From assembly GCF_036226445.1 (NCBI RefSeq), contig NZ_CP108474.1:682001-746000 (forward strand): DNA of 64,000 nt, read 5' to 3'. The notes beneath the pieces are model-generated. The model saw only the letters and a list, made by a program, of their open reading frames with translations. It did no database searches and was not told the DNA's origin. Below are positions 1 to 8,861 of the stretch, piece after piece. The stretch comes from Streptomyces sp. NBC_01255. GTDB taxonomy: Bacteria > Actinomycetota > Actinomycetes > Streptomycetales > Streptomycetaceae. Every line of letters starts with the position of its first letter. Position 1 is the stretch's first letter. The translations under genes and the position numbers were made by a program.

Positions 1-2
1 TG

Positions 3-746
3 ACCTTCGACCCTCCGCTGGCCTACGGCAAGCGCCGGGCGATCACGGAGCTGCACTACGACGCGGCGACCAAGGTGCTGCTCGAGTTCTCCCGGCGCTG
101 GTGGGAGTTCACCGAGGCGCAGTGGAAGGAGGCGCTCGACTCCATCGAGGACGGGCTGTACGAGCGGTACCGGGCGGGCGGGGTCGCCCACGGCGACTTC
201 CTCGGCGCGCACCGGTCCGTGAAGGACCTGGGGGTGACGGTCCCCGACGGCCTGAAGGAGTACTTCTCCGTCTTCCGTCCGGTCGCGGGCCGCGAACCGG
301 AGGCGTCCCATGTGCGGGGCGGCGGATCGGTCAGCGACAACGCCAACCGCTTCATGTACTTCGAGCACGCGGCGCCCATGGAGGGCAGCGACGGAGGCAT
401 CATGCTGGCCTCCTACAGCTGGGCCGACGACGCCCTCAAGTGGGACGCGTTCGCCGACGAGGAGCGGTACCTGCGGGCGCTCGCCGGCGTACAGGCCGTC
501 TTCGGCCGCCGCTGCGAGGTCTTCTTCACCAACAAGTGCAGGACCCAGTCGTGGATGCGTGACCACTACGCGTACGGGGAGGCCTCGGTGCTCTTCCCGG
601 GGCAGCACACCGAGCTGTTCCCGGACGTCCCCACGTCCGAGGGGCCGCTCCACTTCGCGGGGTGCCACACGTCGATCAAGCCCGCGTGGATCGAGGGCGC
701 CCTGGAGTCCGCCGTCCGTACGGCCCTGAAGGTGCACACGGGCTGA
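3..746 (+). CDS. Flavin monoamine oxidase family protein, C-terminal part
   Basis: The open frame enters from the left edge, so the N-terminal FAD-binding half is missing. The visible 247 residues look like the C-terminal part of the flavin amine oxidase / L-amino acid oxidase family. The end reads [22 protein letters not shown], which matches the family's closing motif (FAG.HTS..AW.EGALES) that contacts the flavin. An upstream run ([15 protein letters not shown]) also fits L-amino acid oxidases. Family members oxidatively deaminate amines or amino acids, giving an imine, then a carbonyl, plus H2O2. The substrate cannot be told from this fragment. A strong hairpin follows the stop. Confidence 0.8.
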   Translation, partial: TFDPPLAYGKRRAITELHYDAATKVLLEFSRRWWEFTEAQWKEALDSIEDGLYERYRAGGVAHGDFLGAHRSVKDLGVTVPDGLKEYFSVFRPVAGREPEASHVRGGGSVSDNANRFMYFEHAAPMEGSDGGIMLASYSWADDALKWDAFADEERYLRALAGVQAVFGRRCEVFFTNKCRTQSWMRDHYAYGEASVLFPGQHTELFPDVPTSEGPLHFAGCHTSIKPAWIEGALESAVRTALKVHTG

Positions 747-755
747 CCGGCCGGT

Positions 756-796
756 CCCCGGGTGAGGGTCACCGGTCCGGTGGCCCTCACCCGGGG
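756..796. terminator. Bidirectional hairpin terminator
   Basis: Inverted repeat CCCCGGGTGAGGG (756-768) and CCCTCACCCGGGG (784-796). The internal TCACCGG/CGGTGG segments extend the pairing. It lies between the convergent amine oxidase and SulP genes and overlaps the SulP stop codon. No U-tract follows, which is usual in Streptomyces. Confidence 0.7.
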
Positions 797-2295
797 GTGA
801 GTTCGCCGCTGAGCTTTCCGTGGAGGGCGGCGCTGGGCGCGTTGAGGCCGATGATCTCCACGGTCTTGCCGCGCTGGGCGTACCTGGTCTCGATGGCGTC
901 GAGGGCGGCGACGGAGGACGCGTCCCAGATGTGGGTGGCCGACAGGTCGATGACGACCCTGTCGGGGTCGGTGGCGTACGCGAAGCGGCCGACGAGGTCG
1001 TTGGAGGAGGCGAAGAACAGTTCGCCGGTGACGCGGTAGACGACGGTGGTGTCGTCGGGGTCGGTGACGGCGGTGACGTCGGCGAGGTGGGCGACGCGCC
1101 GGGCGAAGATCACCATGGCGGTGATCGTGCCGCCGACGACGCCCACGGCGAGGTTGTGCGTGGCCACCACGCAGACGACGGTGATCACCATGACGGCGAT
1201 CTCCCCGGCGGGCAGCCGCCGCAGCGTCTTCGGCGCGACGGAGTGCCAGTCGAAGGTGGCGAAGCAGACCATCACCATGACGGCGACGAGGGCGGCCATG
1301 GGGATGTCGGAGACGACCGGGCCGAAGACGATGCACAGCACCATCAGGAACGCGCCGGACAGGAACGTCGAGAGGCGGGTCCGGGCGCCGGAGACCTTGA
1401 CGTTGATCATCGTCTGGCCGATCATCGCGCAGCCGCCCATGCCGCCGAAGAAGCCGGTCACGATGTTGGCGATGCCCTGACCGATCGATTCGCGGGTCTT
1501 GCTGGAGCGGGTGTCGGTGATCTCGTCGACCAGCTTGGCCGTCATCAGCGATTCCATCAGGCCGACCAGCGCCATCGCGAGCGCGTACGGGGCGATCAGC
1601 GTGAGCGTGTCGAGCGTGTACGGCACGTCGGGCAGGCCGGGGGCGGGCAGGGCGGACGGGAGGGCGCCCTTGCCGCCGACCGTCGGGACCGCGATTCCGG
1701 CGGCGACGGTGATGACGGTCAGGATGACGATCGAGACGAGCGGGGCCGGGACGACCGTGGTGACCCGGGGGAAGAACACCATGAGCGCGAGCCCGGCGGC
1801 GACCAGCGGATAGACGGCCCAGGGCACGTCCCTCAGCTCCTTGATCTGGGCCATGAAGACCAGGATCGCGAGGGAGTTGACGAAACCGACCATCACCGAG
1901 CGCGGGACGAACCGCAGGAGTTTCGCCACCCCGAGCGCCCCGAGGGCGATCTGGAAGACACCGGCGAGGATGACGGCGGCGATGAGGTAGCCGAGCCCGT
2001 GCTCGCGGTTCAGGGGGGCTATGACGAGGGCGACGGCCCCGGTCGCGGCGGAGATCATGGCCCGCCGGCCGCCGACCACGGAGATCACCACGGCCATCGT
2101 GAAGGAGGCGAACAGTCCGATCGCCGGGTCCACTCCCGCGATGATCGAGAACGAGATCGCCTCGGGGATCAGCGCGAGCGCGACGACCAGGCCGCCGAGC
2201 ACCTCGGTGCGCCAGACCCTCGGATCGCGCAGCCAGTCCGGCTTCAGGCCGCGCAGACGAGCGACCGGGGACACGACGGAAACGGAGGAGGACAA
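787..2295 (-). CDS. SulP family anion transporter with STAS domain
   Basis: A 502-residue membrane protein with about ten to twelve hydrophobic segments followed by a cytoplasmic STAS domain (about residues 405-495, DRVVIDLSATHIWDASSV). This is the usual layout of bacterial SulP (SLC26-like) transporters, which move sulfate, bicarbonate or other inorganic and small organic anions. The N-terminal core (GGLVVALALIPEAISFSIIAG) matches the SulP signature region. No carbonic anhydrase domain is attached, so the substrate is open. The start is a TTG with no convincing ribosome site. A GTG seven codons downstream (2274) is the alternative. It is transcribed away from the MMPL gene. Confidence 0.88.
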   Translation of the reverse strand: MSSSVSVVSPVARLRGLKPDWLRDPRVWRTEVLGGLVVALALIPEAISFSIIAGVDPAIGLFASFTMAVVISVVGGRRAMISAATGAVALVIAPLNREHGLGYLIAAVILAGVFQIALGALGVAKLLRFVPRSVMVGFVNSLAILVFMAQIKELRDVPWAVYPLVAAGLALMVFFPRVTTVVPAPLVSIVILTVITVAAGIAVPTVGGKGALPSALPAPGLPDVPYTLDTLTLIAPYALAMALVGLMESLMTAKLVDEITDTRSSKTRESIGQGIANIVTGFFGGMGGCAMIGQTMINVKVSGARTRLSTFLSGAFLMVLCIVFGPVVSDIPMAALVAVMVMVCFATFDWHSVAPKTLRRLPAGEIAVMVITVVCVVATHNLAVGVVGGTITAMVIFARRVAHLADVTAVTDPDDTTVVYRVTGELFFASSNDLVGRFAYATDPDRVVIDLSATHIWDASSVAALDAIETRYAQRGKTVEIIGLNAPSAALHGKLSGELTPG

Positions 2296-2411
2296 GGGAA
2301 GCGGAACCTGTCGTGCTCGGGCACACCCGTCGGCGGCGGGCGACGCGGGAGGGCGGGGCGGGGGCGGGAGGGCGGAACGGGCAACTCTACCGCGAGGCCA
2401 GGACGGCGATC

Positions 2412-2435
2412 CTTGTCCACCGACCGGTGGACAAG
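2412..2435. promoter_or_regulatory. Perfect 11-bp inverted repeat, TetR-type operator candidate
   Basis: CTTGTCCACCG, two bases (AC), then CGGTGGACAAG: a perfect palindrome in the 196-bp divergent gap between the SulP and MMPL genes. It ends 56 nt before the MMPL start. Size and symmetry are typical of TetR-family operators, and MMPL exporters are commonly TetR-controlled. No TetR gene lies beside it; the only one seen here is at 36839-37558. The assignment is inference. Confidence 0.6.
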
Positions 2436-2491
2436 AGGTTCAACCGGCCGAGCCTGTCGGCGCGGCGGCGCCGGCGGCGAGGCTGTGACGC

Positions 2492-4747
2492 ATGACGAAC
2501 CCCACCGTACGCATGGCCCGGTACAGCGCCCGGCACCCCTGGCGCGCGCTCATCGGCTGGATCCTCTTCGTGGCCCTCTGCCTCGGCACGGGCCTGGCCC
2601 TCGGGGCCAACCCCGCCACCACCGAGGACTTCCGCATCGGCGAGGCCGGCCGCGCCGAGGCCCTCGCCGCCGAGGGCGGTCTCCAGCAGAAGCCCCTTGA
2701 GCGGGTCATCATCCAGGCCGCGCCGGGCACCGGCCCCTTCGACCGGGCCGAGGCCGACGCCGCCGCGCGCGAGGTCGTCGCCCGGATGCGGCAGCTGCCC
2801 GAGGTGCTGTCCGTCGCCGACCCGGTCGCGGACGCCCGGCGCACCGCGCTGCGCGTCGACGTCACCATGAAGGGCGCCGAGTTCGAGGGGAAGCAGCACG
2901 TCGACGCGCTGCTCGCGCAGACCGCCGAGGTCCAGGCCGCGCACCCGCGACTGAGCGTCGAGGAGGTCGGCAGCCCCTCGATCGGCAAGGGGGTCGACAA
3001 GCTCCGCGGCGACGACCTGGCCCGTACCGAGGTCATCGCGCTGCCCGTCACCCTGGTCACGCTGCTGATCGTCTTCGGCTCGGTCGTCATGGCCGTCGTA
3101 CCGCTGCTGCTCGCGCTGTCCTCGATCGTGGCCGCCGTCGGCCTGTCGATGGTCGCCTCGCACGTCTTCCCCGACGCCGGGGTCGGCACCAACGTCATCC
3201 TGCTGATCGGCCTGGCCGTCGGCGTCGACTACACCCTCTTCTACCTCAAGCGGGAGCGCGAGGAGCGGGCCCGGGCCGCCGGCGGGCGTCTCACCACACA
3301 GGCCGTCGTGGAGCTCGCCGCGGCGACCTCGGGCCGGGCCGTGGTCGTCTCCGGACTGGCCGTCGCGGTCTCCAGCGCCACGCTCTACCTCGCGGACGAC
3401 GTCATCTTCTCGTCCATCGCCACCGGGGCCGTCGTCGTCACGCTGGTCGCCGTCCTGAGTTCGCTGACCGTGCTGCCCGCGCTCCTCGCCCTGCTCGGCG
3501 AGCGCGCCGAGCGCCGCGGGGCCCGCAAGGAGGCCCGCAAGGAGGCGAGGGCCGCGGCCCGCGCCGCCGCCGGCAGGCCCGTACGGCGCCGCGCCCTCCG
3601 TACCCCGGGTTCCGCCCGTACCGGCGGCGGCCGGATCACCGCCGCGGTCCTCCGCCCCGTCGCCCGGCACCCCGCCGTGACGCTCGCCGTCTCCTCGCTC
3701 GCTCTCGTCGCGCTCGCCCTGCCCGTCCTGAACATCACCATCACGGAGATGAGCCGCGAGACGCACTCCCGCGCCATCCCGGCCATGCGGACCTACGACC
3801 GGCTGCTGACCGCGTATCCCGAGCTCAGGTCGATGCACCAGGTCGTCGTACGGGCGGACGCCGAACGGGCCGGGGACGTCGCCGGCGCCCTTCGGGAACT
3901 CGCGGGCCGCGCCGCGGCCGAGGACCCCGCGATCGGCGGCACGCCCGTGGTGCGTACCTCCGCCGACCGCCGCATCACCCTCCTGGAGATGCCGGTCCAC
4001 CGCTCCGTGAACAGTCCGGAGGCCCGCGTATCGCTCGACCGGCTCCGCGGCGGACTCGTGCCGGAGACCGTCGGCGCGCTGCCCGGCACCGAGGTGGCCG
4101 TCACCGGCGAGGTCGCCCGCTACGCCGACTACCCCGCCCATCAGAAGCGCAAGCTGCCGCTCATCGTGGGGGCGCTGCTGCTCGTCACCTTCGCGATGAC
4201 CGTGTGGGCGTTCCGGTCGGTCGTCCTCGGCCTCGTCGGCGTCGTCCTCAACCTGCTCTCCGCGTTCGCCTCGCTGGGTGTGCTCGTCCTGGTCTTCCAG
4301 AACGAATGGGCCGAGGGAATCCTCGACTTCACGTCCACGGGCTCGATCGGATCCCGGGTCCCGCTCTTCCTCTTCGTGATCCTCTTCGGTCTCTCGATGG
4401 ACTACCAGGTGTTCGTGATCAGCCGGATCCGCGAGGCCCGTCTCCAGGGCACCCCCACCCGGCAGGCGGTCCTCGACGGCCTGTCCTCCTCCGCCGGGGT
4501 GGTCACCAGCGCGGCCGTGGTGATGGTGACGGTCTTCGCCAGCTTCGCCGCGCTGCACCTCATCGAGATGAAGCAGATCGGGTTCAGCCTGGCGGTCGCC
4601 GTCCTCCTCGACGCCTTCGTGATCCGCATCCTGGTCCTGCCCTCCCTGATGCTGCTGCTCGGCGAGGCCAACTGGTGGCCCGCGCGCGGAATGCGGCCTA
4701 CCGGGAGGCCCGGACGGACGGAGCGTCAGACCGTGTCCGTAGGCTGA
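2492..4747 (+). CDS. MMPL/RND family transporter
   Basis: A 751-residue protein with the MMPL (RND superfamily) layout: an N-terminal membrane helix (about 15-35), an extracytoplasmic domain (about 40-180), a block of five helices (about 185-340), a basic cytoplasmic stretch rich in Arg and Ala, then the second half repeating the pattern. The GLAVGVDYTLFYLKRERE and FGLSMDYQVFVISRIREAR segments are the matching helix-4 motifs that carry the proton-relay residues. Family members export lipids, polyketides or drugs using proton motive force. The histidine kinase gene starts 4 nt after the stop, so exporter and two-component system are probably co-transcribed. The palindrome at 2412 probably controls the promoter. 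Confidence 0.9.
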   Translation: MTNPTVRMARYSARHPWRALIGWILFVALCLGTGLALGANPATTEDFRIGEAGRAEALAAEGGLQQKPLERVIIQAAPGTGPFDRAEADAAAREVVARMRQLPEVLSVADPVADARRTALRVDVTMKGAEFEGKQHVDALLAQTAEVQAAHPRLSVEEVGSPSIGKGVDKLRGDDLARTEVIALPVTLVTLLIVFGSVVMAVVPLLLALSSIVAAVGLSMVASHVFPDAGVGTNVILLIGLAVGVDYTLFYLKREREERARAAGGRLTTQAVVELAAATSGRAVVVSGLAVAVSSATLYLADDVIFSSIATGAVVVTLVAVLSSLTVLPALLALLGERAERRGARKEARKEARAAARAAAGRPVRRRALRTPGSARTGGGRITAAVLRPVARHPAVTLAVSSLALVALALPVLNITITEMSRETHSRAIPAMRTYDRLLTAYPELRSMHQVVVRADAERAGDVAGALRELAGRAAAEDPAIGGTPVVRTSADRRITLLEMPVHRSVNSPEARVSLDRLRGGLVPETVGALPGTEVAVTGEVARYADYPAHQKRKLPLIVGALLLVTFAMTVWAFRSVVLGLVGVVLNLLSAFASLGVLVLVFQNEWAEGILDFTSTGSIGSRVPLFLFVILFGLSMDYQVFVISRIREARLQGTPTRQAVLDGLSSSAGVVTSAAVVMVTVFASFAALHLIEMKQIGFSLAVAVLLDAFVIRILVLPSLMLLLGEANWWPARGMRPTGRPGRTERQTVSVG

Positions 4748-4751
4748 TCCG

Positions 4752-5924
4752 ATGACCGAGCGGATGACCGACCGAACGACTCAGCGGACTGCCGAGCGGC
4801 CCGCGCTCACCGCGCTCCGGCGCTGGTACACCGCCGCCTGGCTGCTCCTGGGTCTGATCCCCTCGGTCATCGCCGTCGGCAACGACTCGGGGCCCGGCAA
4901 GTGGGCCTCCCTGGCCCTGGTCGGACTGGCCCTCGCCTACACGGCCGTCCATCGCGCCCGGGACCACCAGCCGGTCTACCTCGGAGTCCTGGCCGCCGGT
5001 CTGGGCGTGATGGCGGCCTTCCCCGGCGGCGGCGCGGCCCTGCTGATCGTCGCTCTCCCCCAGTTCTGGTTCCAGACCCTGGGGCGGCGGGCCGCCGTGC
5101 TGTTCAGCGGCGGCGCCGCCGCGGCCACCGCCGCGGGGAGCCTGCTGCGCGACTCGCCGGGGAACGCGGTCGCGGCCCTGACCGGCTACGGGATCTCGGT
5201 CCTGGCGGGCATCCTGCTCCACCGCCTGATCGCGGACAGCGAAGCCCGCGCCACCGCACTGGCCGCCGAACTGTCCCTGACCCAGGAACAGTTGGCGGAC
5301 GCCCATCGCCGCCAGGGCGCGGCCGACGAGAGGGAGCGCATGGCCCGCGAGATCCACGACACCCTCGCCCAGGGGTTCGCCTCCATCATCGTGCTGGCCG
5401 AGGCGGCCCGGGCCGGCCTCGACGGCGACCCGGAGCGCACCGCGCAGCAGCTGCGATCGATCGAGCAAACGGCCCGCGAGAACTTCGCCGAGGCCCGGGT
5501 CCTGGTGGGCTCGGCCCCGCACAGCGGGCTGTCCCCCGGCTCGGTGGTGCCGACCCTGCGCCGCACTCTGGAGCGCTTCGCCCAGGACACCGGGGTCACG
5601 GTGGAGGCGGAGCTCCCGGAGGACGTCGACTGCGACCAGCAGACGCGGATCGCGCTGCTGCGCTGCACCCAGGAGTCCCTGGCGAACGTCCGGAAGCACG
5701 CCGACGCGAGCACCGTCGGTGTGGTCCTCGCCCAGTACCCGCACGCCATCGAGCTGGAGATCACGGACGACGGGCGGGGCTTCGTGGTCGAGGAGTCGCG
5801 CGGCTTCGGTCTGGACGGGATGCGCAAGCGGCTCGCCGAACTCGACGGCGAACTGACGGTGACGAGCTCGGTCGGGGACGGCACCCGCGTCCTCGCGACC
5901 TTCCACACGAACGGACAGTCCTGA
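4752..5924 (+). CDS. Sensor histidine kinase, NarL/DesK type
   Basis: A 390-residue membrane sensor kinase. About five hydrophobic helices (residues 25-165) form a compact sensor with no large extracytoplasmic domain. The HisKA_3 dimerisation domain follows with phospho-acceptor His202 in the motif REIHDTLAQG. An HATPase_c domain comes next, with an N-box-like ESLANVRKHA and a G-box DDGRGF. It should autophosphorylate and pass phosphate to the response regulator one base downstream. Membrane-embedded sensors of this type often detect envelope stress or antibiotics, which would suit the exporter upstream; that is inference. A second ATG at 4764 is an alternative start. Confidence 0.92.
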   Translation: MTERMTDRTTQRTAERPALTALRRWYTAAWLLLGLIPSVIAVGNDSGPGKWASLALVGLALAYTAVHRARDHQPVYLGVLAAGLGVMAAFPGGGAALLIVALPQFWFQTLGRRAAVLFSGGAAAATAAGSLLRDSPGNAVAALTGYGISVLAGILLHRLIADSEARATALAAELSLTQEQLADAHRRQGAADERERMAREIHDTLAQGFASIIVLAEAARAGLDGDPERTAQQLRSIEQTARENFAEARVLVGSAPHSGLSPGSVVPTLRRTLERFAQDTGVTVEAELPEDVDCDQQTRIALLRCTQESLANVRKHADASTVGVVLAQYPHAIELEITDDGRGFVVEESRGFGLDGMRKRLAELDGELTVTSSVGDGTRVLATFHTNGQS

Positions 5925-5925
5925 C

Positions 5926-6606
5926 ATGCCCGCAGTACCCGAACCGCTGACACCCCCGACTCCGGCCCCGATCCGGGTCGTGGTCGTCGACGACCACACC
6001 GTGATGCGCGCGGGAGTGGTCTCGCTCCTGGCGCCCGCTCCGGACATCGCCGTCGTCGGCGAGGCGGGCGACGGCCGCGCGGGCGTCGAACTCGTCGAGC
6101 GGCTGACCCCCGACGTGGCCCTGGTCGACCTGCGCATGCCGGTCATGGACGGGGTCGCGGCGACCGCCGCCGTCACCGCCGGCCCCGCCCCGACGCGGGT
6201 GCTCATCCTGACCACGTACGACACCGACGTCGAGATCGAGCGGGCGGTGGAGGCCGGTGCCATCGGCTATCTGCTGAAGGACACCACCGGCGAGCAGCTG
6301 GCCGAGGCCGTGCGCGGCGCCGCCCGCGGGGAGACCGTCCTCGCCCCGCGCGTCGCCGAACGGCTCGTCGCCCGGATGCGCCGCCCGGCCCCGGTCGTCC
6401 TGACCGCGCGGGAGCAGGACGTGCTGGGGGCGGTGGCCGACGGCCTGTCCAATGCCGAGATCGGCAGGCGCCTGGTCATCGCCGAGGCGACGGTCAAGAC
6501 CCATCTCCTCCGCGTCTTCGCGAAGCTGGACGTCAGCGACCGTACGCGCGCGGTGGTCGTGGCCCTGGACCAGGGCCTCCTCCCGGACCGCGAGCCGCCC
6601 CGCTAG
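5926..6606 (+). CDS. LuxR/NarL-type response regulator
   Basis: A 226-residue response regulator. The receiver domain (about residues 14-130) has the acidic pair in VVVVDDH, phospho-acceptor Asp68 in ALVDLRMP and the conserved Lys in YLLKDT. The C-terminal LuxR/GerE helix-turn-helix (about 155-215) reads LTAREQDVLGAVADGLSNAEIGRRL followed by the recognition helix. Its start is one base after the kinase stop, so the two are translationally coupled. The likely targets include the MMPL operon; this is inference from position. A hairpin overlaps the end of the gene. Confidence 0.94.
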   Translation: MPAVPEPLTPPTPAPIRVVVVDDHTVMRAGVVSLLAPAPDIAVVGEAGDGRAGVELVERLTPDVALVDLRMPVMDGVAATAAVTAGPAPTRVLILTTYDTDVEIERAVEAGAIGYLLKDTTGEQLAEAVRGAARGETVLAPRVAERLVARMRRPAPVVLTAREQDVLGAVADGLSNAEIGRRLVIAEATVKTHLLRVFAKLDVSDRTRAVVVALDQGLLPDREPPR

Positions 6607-6618
6607 CCGGGCGGCTCG
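6591..6618 (+). terminator. Hairpin at the end of the MMPL/two-component operon
   Basis: CGAGCCGCCC (6591-6600) pairs perfectly with GGGCGGCTCG (6609-6618) across an 8-nt loop. It overlaps the response-regulator stop and lies between two convergent genes. Confidence 0.55.
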
Positions 6619-6625
6619 GGCCGGC

Positions 6626-8806
6626 TCAGGGCAGCCGGCGGACGAGCAGCAGGGCGACGTCGTCGGTGCGGTGCGCGGCGTCCGTGACATGGCGGATCAG
6701 CTCGTCGGCGAGGGCCTCCAGGTCCCGTTCCCGGGACCTGGAGAGGCGGTCGGCGAGCTCCCTCGTCGCGGTGCCGATGTCGGCGCCGGGTGTCTCGACC
6801 AGCCCGTCGGTGAAGAGGGCGAGGACGGAGCCGGGCTCCCAGGGCGCGTCCGCCGTCGTGTACCCGACGTCCGCCGCGATCCCGAGGAGGAGCCCCGGCG
6901 GGACCCCGACCGGATCGGTACGACCGTCGGGGCGGCGCATAAGGGGCGGGGGGTGGCCCGCGGTCGCCAGCCGCAGCCGGTGGCGGGCGAGGTCGAGCTC
7001 GACGATCAGGCAGCTGGTGAAGCGGTCCGGGTCGAGGTCGTTCAGGAGCCGGTTGGTGCGGGCGAGGATGTCGCCCGGGGATATGCCGTCGGTCGCGTGG
7101 GCGTGGACGGCGATGCGCACCTGCCCCATGAGGGCCGCGGCGTTCGTGTCGTGCCCCTGCACGTCGCCGATGACGGCGATGACCCTGTCGGGAGGGGCGT
7201 GGATGAGGTCGTAGAAGTCCCCGCCGACGTCCATGCCGTGGCCCGCGGGCAGGTAGCGGGCGGCGACGGCCACCCCCGGGAGCGGGGTGAGGCCGTGCGG
7301 GAGCAGGCTCGTCTGGAGGCTGCGTGCGAGGGAGTGGTGGGCGTCGTAGAGGCGGGCCCTGGCGAGGGCCTGTGCGATCAGGCCCGCCAGGGAGGTGAGC
7401 AGCGCGCGCTCGGCCGCGGGGAAGGGGCGCGGCCGGTCGTACGAGAGGATCAGTGAGCCCACGGGACGGCCGGAGGCAACCAGGGGCAGGAACGCCCAGG
7501 CGTGGCGGCCCTCGTAGCGCGGGGCGTGCGGATGGGCGCGGTGGAGGTCGTCGAACGTGGGGAAGAATACGGGTACGCCGGTGGCGAGCACCTGGGCATC
7601 GGCGACCTCCGCCGTCAGGGGCGTACCGTCGAAGCGGTCGATGAACTCCTGGTCGTAGCCGCGGTGGCCGATGATGCGCAGTCGCCCCTCGTCCACGCTC
7701 ATCAGGACGAGACCGCGCGGGCCGAAGGCGGGCACGATCTGGTCGGCGACGAGTTCGACGACCTCGTGGACGCCGGCCGCCTCGGCGAGGGTCGCCGCGA
7801 GATGCATGAGCTGGTAGACGGCGGTGGCGCCCACGGACGCAACGGGCTGCGGGCCCGGCGGGGGTGCGGGGCCCGGCTCGGCGGCGCCGGTGACCCCGTC
7901 CCCATCCCCCTCCCCGTCCATGGCGGCGGGTCCGGGTGTCGGGGTGATGTGGACGCTGATCCCGGTGTCGTCCGGGTGGAGCTCGAAGAGGAGCCACGCC
8001 CCCGGTCGGCGCCGGACGGTGAAGGACACCGGCTGACGGGTGACCACCGCCGCGCGGTAGCGGTCCTCGAAGACGGGGTCGTTCAGCCAGAGGAGCACCT
8101 CCCACGGCCGTCTGCCGAGCAGGGCGGCCGCTCCGGCGTCGACGAGCCGGGCGGCGGCGGTGTTCATGAAGGTGATGCGTCCGTCGAGGTCCAGGGCGCA
8201 GCACCCGATGGGCAGGCGCTCGGCGAAGTCGACGGCGGCCGCGGCTGCGGCGGGGTCGGCCTCGGAGGGGCGCGTCGCGTGCACGACGCGCGGCTCCTCG
8301 GGGTAGGACGGCGGGTCCTTTTCGGCCGCCCGCCGCAGGAGCCGTGCCGCCCGGCGGGAGGTGAGGTCGAGCGTCTCGCGCTCGTGCTCGTCGAGCTGGG
8401 GCGGATGCCAGACCGGCCACAGGAGGACGACGCCGCCCCACACGGTCGTGCCGTCGGCGATGGGGGCGGCTGCCAGCAGGAAGTCGTACGGCAGCACGAT
8501 CCCCAGGCGCGGATAGCGGCGGGCGATGTCCTCCCGGCCGCTCAGCCACACGAGCGTCCGGTCGCGCATGGCGTCGGCCACCGGGATCGGGGCGTCGGCC
8601 GGGATGCGGACCCACGGGGCGGCGATCTCCCGGGACACGCCCGACACCAGGGCGAGCCGCAGGTTCCGGTCGCCCGGCACCCGCACGTACACGAGCCCTA
8701 TCGACGCTTCCGTGTCGCGCATGACGTCGGCGAGGACGGCGTCCAGCAGTCCTCCGGCGAAGACGTCCTCGGCGTCGGCGTGCGTGGGCTCTCCCACGTC
8801 ACCCAT
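6626..8806 (-). CDS. SpoIIE-type PP2C phosphatase with GAF and PAS sensors
   Basis: A 726-residue soluble signalling protein. An N-terminal GAF-like region spans about residues 15-165, a PAS domain about 185-290 (LDLDGRITFMNTAAARLVDAG), a second GAF about 330-475, and a C-terminal PP2C/SpoIIE phosphatase about 495-722. The phosphatase has the metal-binding motifs GGDFYDL, GDVQGHD and LFTDGLVE. These enzymes dephosphorylate anti-sigma-factor antagonists and so release sigma factors in stress or development. Streptomyces encodes dozens with different sensor combinations. No anti-sigma or antagonist gene is adjacent, so the partner is unknown. Confidence 0.92.
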   Translation of the reverse strand: MGDVGEPTHADAEDVFAGGLLDAVLADVMRDTEASIGLVYVRVPGDRNLRLALVSGVSREIAAPWVRIPADAPIPVADAMRDRTLVWLSGREDIARRYPRLGIVLPYDFLLAAAPIADGTTVWGGVVLLWPVWHPPQLDEHERETLDLTSRRAARLLRRAAEKDPPSYPEEPRVVHATRPSEADPAAAAAAVDFAERLPIGCCALDLDGRITFMNTAAARLVDAGAAALLGRRPWEVLLWLNDPVFEDRYRAAVVTRQPVSFTVRRRPGAWLLFELHPDDTGISVHITPTPGPAAMDGEGDGDGVTGAAEPGPAPPPGPQPVASVGATAVYQLMHLAATLAEAAGVHEVVELVADQIVPAFGPRGLVLMSVDEGRLRIIGHRGYDQEFIDRFDGTPLTAEVADAQVLATGVPVFFPTFDDLHRAHPHAPRYEGRHAWAFLPLVASGRPVGSLILSYDRPRPFPAAERALLTSLAGLIAQALARARLYDAHHSLARSLQTSLLPHGLTPLPGVAVAARYLPAGHGMDVGGDFYDLIHAPPDRVIAVIGDVQGHDTNAAALMGQVRIAVHAHATDGISPGDILARTNRLLNDLDPDRFTSCLIVELDLARHRLRLATAGHPPPLMRRPDGRTDPVGVPPGLLLGIAADVGYTTADAPWEPGSVLALFTDGLVETPGADIGTATRELADRLSRSRERDLEALADELIRHVTDAAHRTDDVALLLVRRLP

Positions 8807-8861
8807 GTTCGGACCCTACGTCCGCCGACTCCCACCCGCGCGACAGGAGCTGCCGGCGGGT

